Shown here piece by piece: positions 38,001 through 50,272 of a stretch of DNA of 64,000 nt (its first letter is position 1; each line of letters opens with the position of its first letter). Location of the stretch: assembly GCA_018697195.1 (NCBI GenBank), contig CM031858.1, positions 91,731,120 to 91,795,119 of the forward strand, in the 5' to 3' direction. The DNA comes from Certhia americana. Lineage: Eukaryota > Chordata > Aves > Passeriformes > Certhiidae. Under the pieces are notes generated by a model. That model ran no database searches, was not told the origin of the DNA, and was given only the letters and a program-made list of their open reading frames with translations. The translations under genes and the position numbers were made by a program.

Positions 38001-39369
38001 TGTGGGAAGGGCAGTAACATGAAACAAACCGGGTCATACAGACTCCATTTTTTTTTTATTATTATTATTTTATTTTAATTTTTTAAGGTAGAAGCTTTGC
38101 TAGTGCTTTATAGGAGTTTCATAACAGGCTCAGTGTCCTATAAATAAAGGAGACCTTCAGAAACTGGGGGTTTTACTGTGTCACTGATGTTTTCATCCCC
38201 ACAGCTTCCACACTGAACAAATAATAGTTACAGCCTTTTGAGGGAACTGGAAGGAAGTTGGGACCCTTCTGATATTAGAAGAAAGACCATGTGAGCATTT
38301 CAGAGACCAGAGAAGATGTTTTTAGACATCCTCTAAAAACAAATTGACATGGAAATTTCTTCTGTTTTCTGAAGACTAGAAACAGTTGAAAGAAGTATGA
38401 TGAGTGTTCACTACTAGAGAGACTTCCAAGTAATTTAATTAAATCCTGAACCCCAAATTTCATATGTCCCTTCATAATCTTCATATGGAAAGGATTTCGA
38501 CTGCTCCCTAAGTGTAAGATGTTACTCTAGATGTCTTCCAGAAAAGCTCTAGCTGACTCTAAAGATCTCTAGCTAGAATTGCCTTCTCTAAAGACTGTGC
38601 TATCCTACATGTTTAAAATGTCATATACAGTCAAACATGATGCCTGTCTCTGGACAGGCACTGAAGATGTGAATAACTGATTGTGGGTTAGGGTTGACTA
38701 TGGCCCTAGTGAATTACTAATTAACTGAATTATCTACCTCTATACTTGATGGCCATGACTTTAAAGATTACTGACGTAACTCATTTGCAAAACAAGAGAA
38801 GATTGTAGAAGAATTGTAGAAGAATTCTGCACATATCAGAAAAGGTAAGAGCTTTCCAGTTTTTCATGATGGATTGTCAGACATGGGATAGAACGTTGAA
38901 AAAGAAAACAAAAACAAATTTCAGAATTTCTGCTAAGTAACAGGTTATTTTGTTGGTAAGAAAAAAGCTGAAATGACTGTACCAGAAGCAATGAAAATAG
39001 TGCCAAGCAAACAAATCATGATTGTGGCAGTAGATTATTTAAGAGGAAGTGGGTGTCTCATCCTCTAATAACTTGAAGGACAAAGAAGTTTAAAGTAGAT
39101 TAAAAACCATAATAGCTACTTCTTTTAAAGGAGAAAATAAAGACTGATGAAAAGAATGATTTTTCTCAGTGGCCTCTGATACTTTTGATAACTGGAATTA
39201 AAGAGTTACCATAGCATTTTTAATATCAGTTTGCAAGGGGGATATTCTGCTAGGAATACAAGAATATATGCTTCTATCTAACTCTGAGATCATATGCTGC
39301 ATATAACAACATGCATAACATACCTCTTCATTTTAAATGTATGCAACAACATTTTTTTTGTCACTCAAA

Positions 39370-39443
39370 ATTGGCTTCAAGAGGCAACGGTGTGGATGAT
39401 GGGGAAAAACCACTTTCGGGTAAATTAACTTTACGTGATCTGA
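39370..39443. repeat. Left copy of a near-duplicate flanking the assembly gap
   Basis: Shares GGTGTGGATGATGG, CCACTTTCGG, GTAAATTA and GTGATCTGA in the same order with 39705-39780. Differences include extra bases in G and A runs. The copy is cut off by the gap. Confidence 0.85.
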
Positions 39444-39514
39444 NNNNNNNNNNNNNNNNNNNNNNNNNNNNNNNNNNNNNNNNNNNNNNNNNNNNNNNNN
39501 NNNNNNNNNNNNNN
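39444..39514. other. Assembly gap (71 N)
   Basis: 71 undetermined bases, followed directly by a run of 26 A. Any frame read through it is meaningless. Confidence 1.
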
Positions 39515-39540
39515 AAAAAAAAAAAAAAAAAAAAAAAAAA
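39515..39540. repeat. A homopolymer abutting the gap
   Basis: 26 A immediately after the N run. The true length is unknown because the gap ends in it, and the homopolymer may be the cause of the gap. Confidence 0.9.
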
Positions 39541-39704
39541 GAACCATGCTAGGAATTTCAGGATATGTTTAATTTTTTCAGCAAAATATACAAGTATTCT
39601 GTATTCTAACAATACATGTTATCACTAAAAGGCACTTAGAAGCTTTCCAGCTTCTATAGGTTGACTCTTCATGTCATGTGAAGATTTATCAAATGCAGTC
39701 CCTA

Positions 39705-39780
39705 AATTGGTTCAAGATGGCAAAGGTGTGGATGATGGCAAACCACTTTCGGTAAATTATATTTTATAGTGATCTGAAAG
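39705..39780. repeat. Right copy of the gap-flanking near-duplicate
   Basis: Begins AATTGGTTCAAGATGGC and runs to GTGATCTGAAAG. It aligns with 39370-39443 at high but imperfect identity, about 335 bases downstream. Confidence 0.85.
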
Positions 39781-40314
39781 ACTTTTAGCAGTGTAATCTT
39801 GGAGCAGTTTAATTTTATATGCTGAGGTTTCTGAAATGATATATTCTCTGCAGAGTAATGACAAAGAACTGATGACAAATTAATTTGTCATAGCATTAAC
39901 TTTTATCTAAGAAACACATCAAAAGAAAGTGTGTGAGAAGGGATAAGTTCAGTAGCATACCTCAGCTCTCAGAAACATGACTTTTCAGTTTTGTATAAGT
40001 AAACAAATTTTCAGCCACCTTCCATAGAAAAATGCCACTTTTTGACATAAGTAGGACTGAAGGGCTGAAATATGACAAAAGGCTGGAATTGGACTGTTTA
40101 ATAATAGTATGTATGAAGAATAATATGTGTTGAGAGATTCAGCAGAGGATTATTTATCTGAGGAAACCGTGAACATACACCTAAATCTTACAGAGTTCTT
40201 ACTTAAAATACTACCTGATATTTTTGCATTATCCTCTTTCCTTCCATCTCAAGGTGAGCACATAATTTCAGTTGCTCTTGTTAAGTCCAGAGTTTTTAAC
40301 TCTTGCCTGACACT

Positions 40315-40556
40315 AAATACAGAATCATCAAACTTGGAAGAGACCTTCAAGATCATCCAACCATCAGCAGCATAATCACTCCTAAACCATAGCCTGAAGT
40401 GCCACATCCAGCTGCCTATTGAACATTTCCAGAGACAGTGAGTTCACTACCTCCCTGGGCAACTTATTCAAATACCTAACTAGTCTTTCAGTGAAAAATT
40501 TGTTTTTCTAATATCCAATCTAAATCTCCCCTGGTGCAATTTGAGGTTCTTCCTCA
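40315..40556 (-). mobile_element. CR1 LINE 3' fragment
   Basis: Complement of CR1: ACAGAATCATCAAACTTGG, AAGAGACCTTCAAGATCATC, CCTAAACCATAGCCTGAAG, CCCTGGGCAACTTATTC, CCCCTGGTGCAATTTGAGG. Diverged, so likely an older insertion. Confidence 0.88.
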
Positions 40557-43231
40557 AATACCCACCACTGCGTTACTATTGCATTCCTGTTAAATATGGT
40601 ACTCTGGACTTTGAAGAGATTAGAGGTGGCACACAGAATGGACATAGGGCTCCATCAGTGAGTATCTCCCTGACATCTTCCTCAGCAGCATCACCTACCA
40701 AGGGCTCTTCAAAAAGTTCAGAGATTATTTCTTGCACATCTTTTTCATAGAAAATGTGTTGTTTTCTCTCAACCCAGTGGAAGTGCTCTCCAGGCAGCTC
40801 ATCACAACAAAGCAGGAAACCTTCTTGTCACTCAGGGATGCTCACTCCACCCCAGATGCATAAAATTATGCTTGTCATAAGAAACAGTTCTCAAATACCA
40901 GCAAACCAAAACATGCATATCCAAGGAAAAGAGCATGAGACAGCTGTAAAAAATAATTCTGCAGCTGCTGGTCTCAGTTCCCAGCTCTCTACCATTTCCC
41001 CTGCTTCACAACAGCTGCTGCACAGACCTTGTGGGCGATTTCCAAAATCCTCAACAGAAGCTGTTTTGCCCTATGAGAAAATCACAATTTCATTCCTGTT
41101 TCCAGTTTTAGAAGAAAACAGCACCATGTTCTGGGGGATTTAACCCACAGCCACCTAAATCCTGAGAAAGCTTTCTAAAGTCACTTGGAATTTGCCATGG
41201 AGGGGTCTGTGTGTTAAGTTCAGTGCAACTGCAGTGGTGTAACACAGAGAAGTGAGGACACAAAGTATAGTACAGCTCAAACTGCATAAATATTGCATTT
41301 CCCATACTCTCATGGATGGCAGCCCTTCAAACTACTCAAGTTGGAGGCAAAGTCTGAATACAGGTCAGCAGCAATGAAGACAGAGTGGAGGACCACTGGA
41401 ATTCACGTAGCTGAGCTCTTCCTGTAGGCAATCCAGTTAATGTGCCTCAGGTTTACCAGGATGGGACAAGAGCAATAGCAGTCTCTCCAGTGATGAGTAA
41501 TTTCATATTTATTTTTCCTGGTACTTTGAATAGTTCTGTCATCCATTAAACTCCCATAAGTATCAGTCATGAGGGGAAGAGACAACTTAACTGAATCCAT
41601 AAATTAGTGAGTGCTTGGAAACAGTTGTGTTTCTCCTAAGTGTCCCAGTGACTTTGAAATATTGGAAATAACTGGTATCATTTTGGTATTTTAGTACCAA
41701 AAAATATTAAAAACCCCAAAAGTAGTACCCAGCTGCCTGCTGTAAGGTCTGATTAACTCATATTCTGTCCCCCCTTGCTCTGTGATCCCTTGTTCTGAGG
41801 TCCTCTTCAAATCCACATAACTATTTACATGGGAAAAATAAAGGGGACTAAAAGCACAGAGAGTGATTGGAATTTGTTTTGTGAGCTTGAGAAGAATAAT
41901 CTGCCAGTAGAAAATTGTGTTCAGATAAAACACCTGTAAATTTCAAGTAATGAAGTGACCAGGTCCAAAATAACCTGAATAATAAAATGCTACTGAAGAA
42001 CAGCAAACAGAAGAATGGCAAAAATAATCAGTGTAAAATTAAAGCAATCAATCAATAACACCTCCCAGACATGCAAATGAAGGCAACTTTTCTGCCCTAA
42101 CACTATGCCCATTCTTGTCATGGTTAGTTTTAACCTCAAATTTACAGAACAACGTACCTGATGAATGAAACTTGGATCCATGAGCTCACTAGGTAGTATC
42201 ACACAACATAGAAGTAATATCTTTCAGAATAGGATTTTACCCATATCTATTAAGGCTTTTCTTATTTCATATTTTGGGCTGTGCTCTGTTTCACTGTGAA
42301 AAAAGCGTGTGCTATCCCCACAACAAAATGCAAATGCTCTGGAATAACGCAGAGTCCTGACTATGGACAGGAAAATGCAGAAACTGGGAGGACTTTGAAG
42401 AAAATGAAGAAAGAGAAGAAAGCAAAGCAAAGTGGTCTGAACAGAAGAATGACTGTGATGGGATTATTTTGCATGTAGCACTGCTTTGCCTAGGCACCAA
42501 TCCTAAATGTTCTGGGCCCCTTGGGGAACCAGTTTATACTGAGTACTGCTAGCTTGTTCCAATAGACAAGGCATACTGGCTGTCACAGTCATGGATATGA
42601 AATTTATCTTTCTGTAAATGAACTACAGGTTAGGAAGACAGCAAGCAGCCAAGCCTCAGAAGACAAAACTGGAATTCAGATTATCTAAGTCTTAGTGGAT
42701 CATTTTGCATGGTGACCTGCCATTTTATCTCAGACTAAGTTCTTACAACATCCCAGCCCAGCTGCTCAGGACCCAGAACTTTCACAAATCTGAAATAAAT
42801 TTTCTGAAACAGCACTAGCAGTTGAGGGATTCAGAAAGCTATTACTGTTGTGCCCCAGTGACCTGTAAAGCTGAAGTCTAAATGAGAAGAAGGTCTTAGG
42901 TAGCTTTTCCTGTAAGAGGTATTTAAGAGGCCCACCACATATTTTATTTTCCAGAAGTATTTCTTAAAACTGAAAATTTGTAGTTCCTGGGAATTCTACT
43001 GTTGAAAAATGGGTGATAACCAAAATTCAAAATACTGATTTATTAATTTTCAATTAGCAAATTTAAGTTCAGAAATGTAAAATCCCATAATTTTGTCTTG
43101 GTTTGAAATGAACCATTCTTCTCAGCAGCTGGGCTTTCCAGACAAGTTGCTTGTGTTGCTGCCCATGACTCCCAAGTGCACAATATCAGTTTAATAATGG
43201 GGGACACTGGCTGACTTAGAGTAATTGAAAC

Positions 43232-43270
<39 letters not shown>

Positions 43271-44786
43271 TTCAAAATAAAGCTGCTTCAATTAAAAACA
43301 AACACCCTTAAAATCTCCTTATGAAATAATGAAATTTTTTGGCCTATATATCTTTTATTAAGAAAAGGAAGAGTGTACAACTTTAGTACCCTGGCCTACA
43401 TTGAGAAAAAAATACATTTCTAGATAGGTGTTTCATTACTGGAGCTTAACAGGAAAATAAATCTGATAATTTTCCCTTACTCTGATTCCTTTCTTTTCCC
43501 AAAAGATATCCAAAGAAATTATAATTTTTATTAAGTAGTGGAAATCCATTAATTTAAATATTATCTTTGGAGAATGAATATTTTGTTAAACATTAATGAT
43601 TTAGAACAACTCTGACATATTTCATATTCATATCCACTGCCTGTTAATTTTTCTCTTTCCATTTTTCTGTCATGTATATTACCCACTGCAGCTGCCAAGT
43701 TCAGCTTAGAGTGTGTTCAACTTTCATGAATTTTTCCTTTTATGTTCATGCTGAATTTATAAAGCAGTTTATAATGAAAATTCACCATAAGAGAAAAACT
43801 TACAAGATATTTTTATGGGGCAGTCATAAGTTTTACAATTTAAACTGAGAAGCAGTAACTGTGAAGTCATTGCCATACCCATGGTATATTTTAATCATCT
43901 GTCTACAATATGCATAAGCTGGAAAGAATTTTTTTAAAAACTGAAGGAGATTTTCCCCTCCTTGAGGAACAGAAACAGTAATAGAATTCTGAGATTTGGA
44001 GACTGTCATTGATACCAACATTCTGTAAAGATTGCAGAGATGGAATGCTACTGAAAGAATTGATTCATTGTTTGTTGACTTTTTTGTTACATACACATAA
44101 AGAACCATAATACAAGGATGGAACTAAAGACAGTTTTCCCCATGCTCAGAAATCCCCTTCCAAACAGATAACAAAGGCACAGAGAGCACTGCCTCAAGAC
44201 CCTTCTGGTGAAGTCTCTCACTCGAACATGACAATTGAGAGGTAGCATAGGAGAGGAGAAAATAACAGTCACATGAAAATAAGTTATGGGCCAGCTAGAA
44301 ATTTACATATCTAAAACAACACTTCTGAATCCCCAAACATAATTCTCAACTATCTATTGCAAAACAGAAAGCACTAGTACACTGGTTCACAGTAAAATAT
44401 CCCAGTTAATGAAGCCTTCCATCTTGTACCAATTTCAGCCAGTCAGTGGCTTGGATTTTGCTGTAGTCTAGCTCTGAGGTGCACAGGCAATGTGTAGATA
44501 TTTGCTGGAGGGGATCGCCATCACCATTTGACCTGTCCCCGGTTTTACTCAGTACCTAAACCAGCAGATAGGAGAGCAGAAAGCTCAATCACACTTGGGA
44601 GGACACCTAAAGGAGCAGGGCAGAAGAAGGAGGGAGAAAGGACAGCCTTTTTTCTGGGTTATTTCAGGACAGTTATGTTGGAAGGACAGTGGTATTCCAG
44701 AGAAACACAGGGTATGGGTGTACCTGCAGTATTTTTTCCAGTGCTTTAAGTTTGAGGAAAACAAGAAGAGAGGCGGTGGTCCAACT
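40557..44786. other. Intergenic, no gene recognised
   Basis: AT-rich. A 129-codon plus frame at 40754-41143 looks like chance. It contains the longest A run of the window at 43235-43267. Confidence 0.6.
43235..43267. repeat. A homopolymer, 33 bases
   Basis: Uninterrupted A run, ending in TATTTC. No adjoining retroposon body was recognised. Confidence 0.95.
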
Positions 44787-44787
44787 T

Positions 44788-44846
44788 AGAATCGTAGAAT
44801 ATCTTGAGTTGGAAGGAACCCATAACAGTCGAGTCCAAGTGCCAAA
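44788..44846 (-). mobile_element. Short CR1 3' end
   Basis: The complement of a CR1 terminus: AGAATCGTAGAATATCTTG, AGTTGGAAGGAACCC, AGTCGAGTCCAAGTGCC. Only about 60 bases are recognisable. Confidence 0.75.
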
Positions 44847-47800
44847 AGTTACCAAACTAGGACCAAAGGAGAAGTCTGCTACAGACCTGAATACAGTTTG
44901 TGTGACCTAGAAGGAAGGCTGATGATGAAATCTGTGCTGGAAAGGACCAGTACACATCAGTAGCTGAATTCATGCTTTTCCTGGAACTTAATTACAGCAG
45001 AACTGAATGCACCCTTCAGTTTAACTTCTTCTGTAAGTTGTCAGGAGACCAGTAAGCCAGAACTGAAGGCCAGGTGTGGGAAGGCTAGCATAGAACCTTG
45101 TCCATACTCTCAGACTCCACAACCATACTCAATGCATTTTATCAGTAGTTACACCTTTTTTGGAACTCTTAACAGAGTGTATTTGAGATAAGCTGAACAA
45201 TAGAAGTTCTCACCATGCTGAAATTGCTGGTGATGTGCCAAAAAGAAATAGCAAATTTAATAAAGTATTAGTCAGATTAGTAACATTTTATTTAATGAAG
45301 TTAAGAATTTATCACCCAAAATGTCAACATTTACAAAAATATCTGAATCCTTCTTGTGAGCCCTTTCAAATGCCTGCACAGAAGAGCAAGTAACTGCTGT
45401 CCTGTATGAGAAGGCAGGGAGCTGTTGGTGGACTGACTTATCCTTTTTCTGGGATGGGCAGAGAACATGAAGCACCATGGGCTCATGGGTCAGCGGGCTG
45501 GGCTGCATCCCACAGCAGGAGAGGAGGAAATGGGCTGTGCCAGGAAAAAGGGTGGTGCAAACCACTTCCCCTCTGCAACAAGGAGGACACTTGACCCCAT
45601 GAGTCAGAGTTCCCAGGTCGGTTTAGCTGTGCTTCTCCTTTACATGGCTTGAATTTCTTGGTGGAAAGCCAATGTTCTGGGTTTGTTTTAGAGAGAAAGA
45701 GTTAAATCCTTTTGTTAAAAGTATCTGCCCTGGGTTTCCTTTGGTTTAGGGTGGTAAAGTTTCTTCATTGTGTTATACAAGGATTGGAGTATTTCCCCAT
45801 GAGATTCAACAATACCAGTGTTTGAAAGGTGGTGTTCCATTTAGCACAGTGTTACAAAAAGTGTAACTGGTATATTAGTCAACTTTCTAATTTGCCTGAC
45901 AAATTAAAAACCCTGCCAAAACTCAGCCTCTACACTTCTTTTCTTGTTATCTGACTCTGCAGAGATCCTCCTGTTTTGTAATTGTGAAACTTTATTGAAT
46001 GTCTTGGAACTGGTAACTTCTCAAATTTTATGGTTGGTGTAGTTTCTCACTGCATTAATAGTAACAATAATCTGTGTGAAAGTAAACCTGAAGCATCCTC
46101 AAGCTTTACTATAAAAACTGCACCCATTAAGGAGACATCTGCTACCTTTGTGTGTATGTAGTTTGGCATATTTTGCCTCTTTAATCAGAATTATACTCTA
46201 GATATAAACAAAGCCTAGCTGCTTGTCATGTAGCACTCAGGTTCCTAGCTTCACTTAAGCAGTACATTATAATATCTAAAGGGATTTGCATTAAGTGGCA
46301 GAGTGTACAGCAGAGCAGCTTAGAAATGCTTTCTGGCAGGACTAGAGTGAAAGGAAATAGGTGGTCTGCAAGGATATATGCAGCCAAACTGATGCTGGGT
46401 AGAATGGATGGTGAGATGATGGCACCAGTTAAAAATATAACCCACCAATGACTCAGCTTCTACTTGAGCAGCTCCTAACTATCCAGAATGCTATCGGTTC
46501 AAAACCCGATGAGCTATCACATATGTATTGGCAAAAAAACACAGTGAGAATCATGGTTAGAGCAGAGGACACAAGAACCCAGGCATCTGTTTATGACTTA
46601 GCTACAGATTTGCTGTGGAAGTCCAAGTACATTTAACTTTTTATATTCCACTAACTCAGTCTGCAAACTAGAGAAAGGAAAAAACCCAGCTAGTTATGTT
46701 GTAAAACTGAAGTCTTGTCTTTAAGGAGTTAAAGGAAAAGCAAATAAGTCAAAGTTAGTCCTAAATCACTGACTCTTTTTTGCTGTAGCTACTAGTAAAT
46801 TCCTCCCAGTAAGAAATGCCAAAACGAATTTAAAGTTCAGTCTATCCTGGAAGACTCTTGTTTTTGAGAAGGAGGGGAAAGGAAAGGCACCAGCTACATA
46901 AAGGCATTCACTTTAGAACTGCAAATGAGCCTGCACAATGTTTTATCCTTCACCAGTCCTCTTTGTCTCCTTCTCTTCTGACTGCATTCTTGGAACATCT
47001 TGTACAAGAATTTATAAGACTATTTGTTTTATTGCCACATTTTTAACTGCATAGACCACATTGCAGTCTGAGAAATATGAAAAAGAGAATGGTGAATGGT
47101 GTTATTTTTTTTAAAAACAGTTCTTGCTAAAACCAAAAGCTGTGCTTTTTCTCACATTAGAATTAAAAAAAGAGAATACTTTGGCAGAATTAGGACATGA
47201 GAGGTACCTGAAAAGTTGAGCTGTAAACACTGAAATAGAGTGTCATTAGAAAGTATGGGATGCAGCATCACTTACAGGTATTCTTGAATTTTACATATTT
47301 AAAATATACAAAAGCCACCTCAGTTTTCTGGCATTAGCAGCTTTTCTAACTTGATAAATATATCTGAACATAATGTACTTGTTGATAAACAGAATTAAAA
47401 TTAGAATTTGAGTACTGTTTTTATTAAAATCAAGCTGGAAGCCATAGGCTGTGCCTAGAAGAGAGTGCATATGAGGAATCAGTCCTACACCACGGGTGCA
47501 AATATCCCTTTGCAGGTAAGATCCCTTCAGGTGTCTCACTTCAGAAGGCAACAGCACTGCTCATCTGCTAGAAGTGACAGATGTGCTGCTTTCCTGATTA
47601 TCAGAGCAGCGGCAGGGGATGGCAGTGCTGCAGACTCTGCTCCTCCAGCCATCCTTTTGCATCAGCTATTATTTCAGATAAATGGGTAAATTTAATTTCA
47701 TGGAAAAAGTGACAAACGTCAGCAAACTAATCTGAGTGCAGAGATTTCATCAGCAGGCTTTTGGTTACTGCAGAGTGCATTATTGGATGACTAGGTCCAT

Positions 47801-49690
47801 GAACTATATGGTAAATATTAAAGAAATTTTCAAAATTATATCGTTAAAATGATGACAAAATAGAGTCTGCTTGTTTCAATCATTCAAATTCCCCTGAGAT
47901 AAATGACACAGGCAATGATTACAGAGGAAAATATAGAAAATAATTACAGGGAAGTAATACAGGCTAGACACATTAGTTGATGAAAGAAAACAAGTTAAGA
48001 GGTTTTAAAAAATAAATTTAGGAAAAATTAATAGGGAAGGCAAGCTTAGAGGCTTCAGGCTTATACTTCATGACATAAAGACATATTTCTTTAACAACGT
48101 CACTCCTAATCCGTAACAAAAAAAGTCTGTGGGAAAGGCATTTTTTAATGAGAGGATACAAAATCTGTTGAAAATAGTATTGGATAGAAATTTTTTTCCA
48201 TAAGTATTTAAAATAATTTGATGAATCAATTTTATGCATTACTTTCTACACTCGTTCATTTGAATGGTACCATCTGTGATATGTTTGCATAAAATGAATT
48301 TCAGTCTCACTACAAAACATTTGTTGAAAATAATTCTGAATTTGCTTTGGAAAATATTCACTGTGGAAAGCTGATGAAAGCTCTGTATTCAACCAAGTAA
48401 AAGAAATTACCAGGAAATCTATCAACAATGATATTAGTGTCATTTTTGGCTTTCAAAAAACAAATAACACAGTATAAGAAATTAAAGAATACTTTGTTTT
48501 ACATTTTCAAATAAAACCTACGCTGGAAAAAAAAAGGAAAGAAATCACACTCGTTGCATCAGGCTGTTAGAAATTATAAGATAGGCTGTCAGAAAACAAG
48601 ATTAGTGTTCTTTATAGCCTTCTCCAAGAGATCACAGCTGCCTGGAACATATTACTGGCGCACAAGTAAATGCTGCTGCACAAGGACCCTTCCAGTTTTA
48701 TGTAATTGCTCATTCAGGTTTTCCTTACAATGACTAATATGAGTCATTCCTGAGTCTTCCAAATGGAAAGGCATCTTCAGCAACAACCAGTTTTGTGACT
48801 TAGATATTGTAACTTAATCCAATATCCCTTTGTTTTGTTGAACTAAGATGTGCTGCGTACCTATGAACATTAGGGAACCATATTCAAAGAGTATCTTCAA
48901 GTTTAGCTTGTTATAGGGTTCCAGGTTCCTCTTCTAATCTCAGATTTAGTGATCAAGAGCTTTCTCCAAGTATTTAAGTGTTAGGTCAGAAATGGTTATA
49001 GCTGACTATCCTAGCTCTGCATTTTAATTGAGCAACAGGTTCCACCTATGTTCAGCTTAGATCTTAGTAAATGTGTTAAAGAAATTGTCCTGAAAAGAAA
49101 GCTGTGTCTAACAAGCCTGCTTAGCCTGTTGGCCTTGCCTGCCCTCTGTGTTTTAGTGCTGTGGAACATCTCCATTTGCTGACAGGCTTTGATTTTAAGT
49201 GTTCCTCTGAAAACATGGAACTCCTCCACAAAGTAATACTAGAGTTGGCTGAAGAATTCCTGCTTGGATTGAATGGCTATGAATGAACTGGTTAGTGCTT
49301 AATCACTGCATGGTTGGAAAAGTATGAACTGAAATGTCCATGTTGGATTGTAATTTTTTTTTTTTTTTTTTATGGGACCTAAACTTCATGGCTTAGCACA
49401 AAGAGGGGCAGCTATTAACAATAAGAGTTTGACCTCAGATAAAAAAATTGAAAGGAGTGGCCTAAACTTAGTCTTTTATCCTTGATCATAGTTCCTGGCA
49501 TTGTCTTCTTCCAAGGCTGAACTTAATACAGTCCTACATTCCCACCTAAAAAACTCTTCTAAGTTACCTTTCAATTAACTGTTTCAGAATTTTGTCTGTC
49601 ATCCACTGGAAAGGGATAAAAGTTTACACAGCAACGTGTCTCAACTAGAAATCATTAAAACACCTACTCAGCCAAACCATGCAAATCCTA

Positions 49691-49691
49691 T

Positions 49692-49723
<32 letters not shown>

Positions 49724-49724
49724 T
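49691..49724. repeat. T-rich homopolymer followed by a G run
   Basis: 34 bases of T with a single C, then eight G. Confidence 0.92.
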
Positions 49725-50238
49725 GGGGGGGAGGGTAGTATGAGGTCCTGTGGAACAATAAGACCATTTGTTTCTTTGTGAGTTTTTCTGACACTCCAAG
49801 ATGCTCTCCAAGGCTGGGATCTACAGAAAATAAAACCCAGAGAATTGAATACACCAATTCTCCCAGCAGCCTCGCATAAACAAACCAAAAAAGGGAACAC
49901 TAACTATGGTTGGATCAGCTTTCAGTACATACTTAGGACCTAAGGGAAATCGCTTTAAAAAAATCTACAGAAAATCAGTGACTGATTCTTCTGAAGGAAA
50001 ATTGCCAAGGAGGGAAAAGAAGGTGGTACCTTCTTACTAGGAACAAATCTGCTTCTGCTCTGTCTGTTTGTCACTGATCTTTGACTAGAGTAGCCTGTAT
50101 TTCTGAAAAGCAGAGGAATAACTAATAATATGTGTTGTTAGAAGATGAATTCATCATTAGAAGGTGAATTCAACTACTGGGATACTTGATGACCAGTACT
50201 ATTCAGGGTCACATAATCAAAGAGCAGGGAAGGAATTT

Positions 50239-50272
50239 CTCCCCTTCCTCCTCCCCTCCCTCCCTCCCTCCC
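50239..50272. repeat. Pyrimidine tract with CCCT repeats
   Basis: C/T-only stretch ending in CCCTCCCTCCCTCCC; its complement has four adjacent GGG runs. Confidence 0.9.

Larger units (their letters stand above)
22641..39369. other. Long intergenic stretch without a recognised gene
   Basis: About 16.7 kb of AT-rich unique-looking DNA with simple repeats only (A or T runs at 26593-26609, 28709-28732, 30700-30716, 31556-31586 and 33808-33830, and an inverted repeat at 35028-35054). The longest frames (32623-33042 and 35605-36048) resemble nothing known. It could hold non-coding RNA exons or regulatory elements, but I cannot show any from one sequence. Confidence 0.55.

Noticed and set aside
39311..39628. 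105-codon frame
   Set aside because: Reads through the N gap and the poly(A) run.
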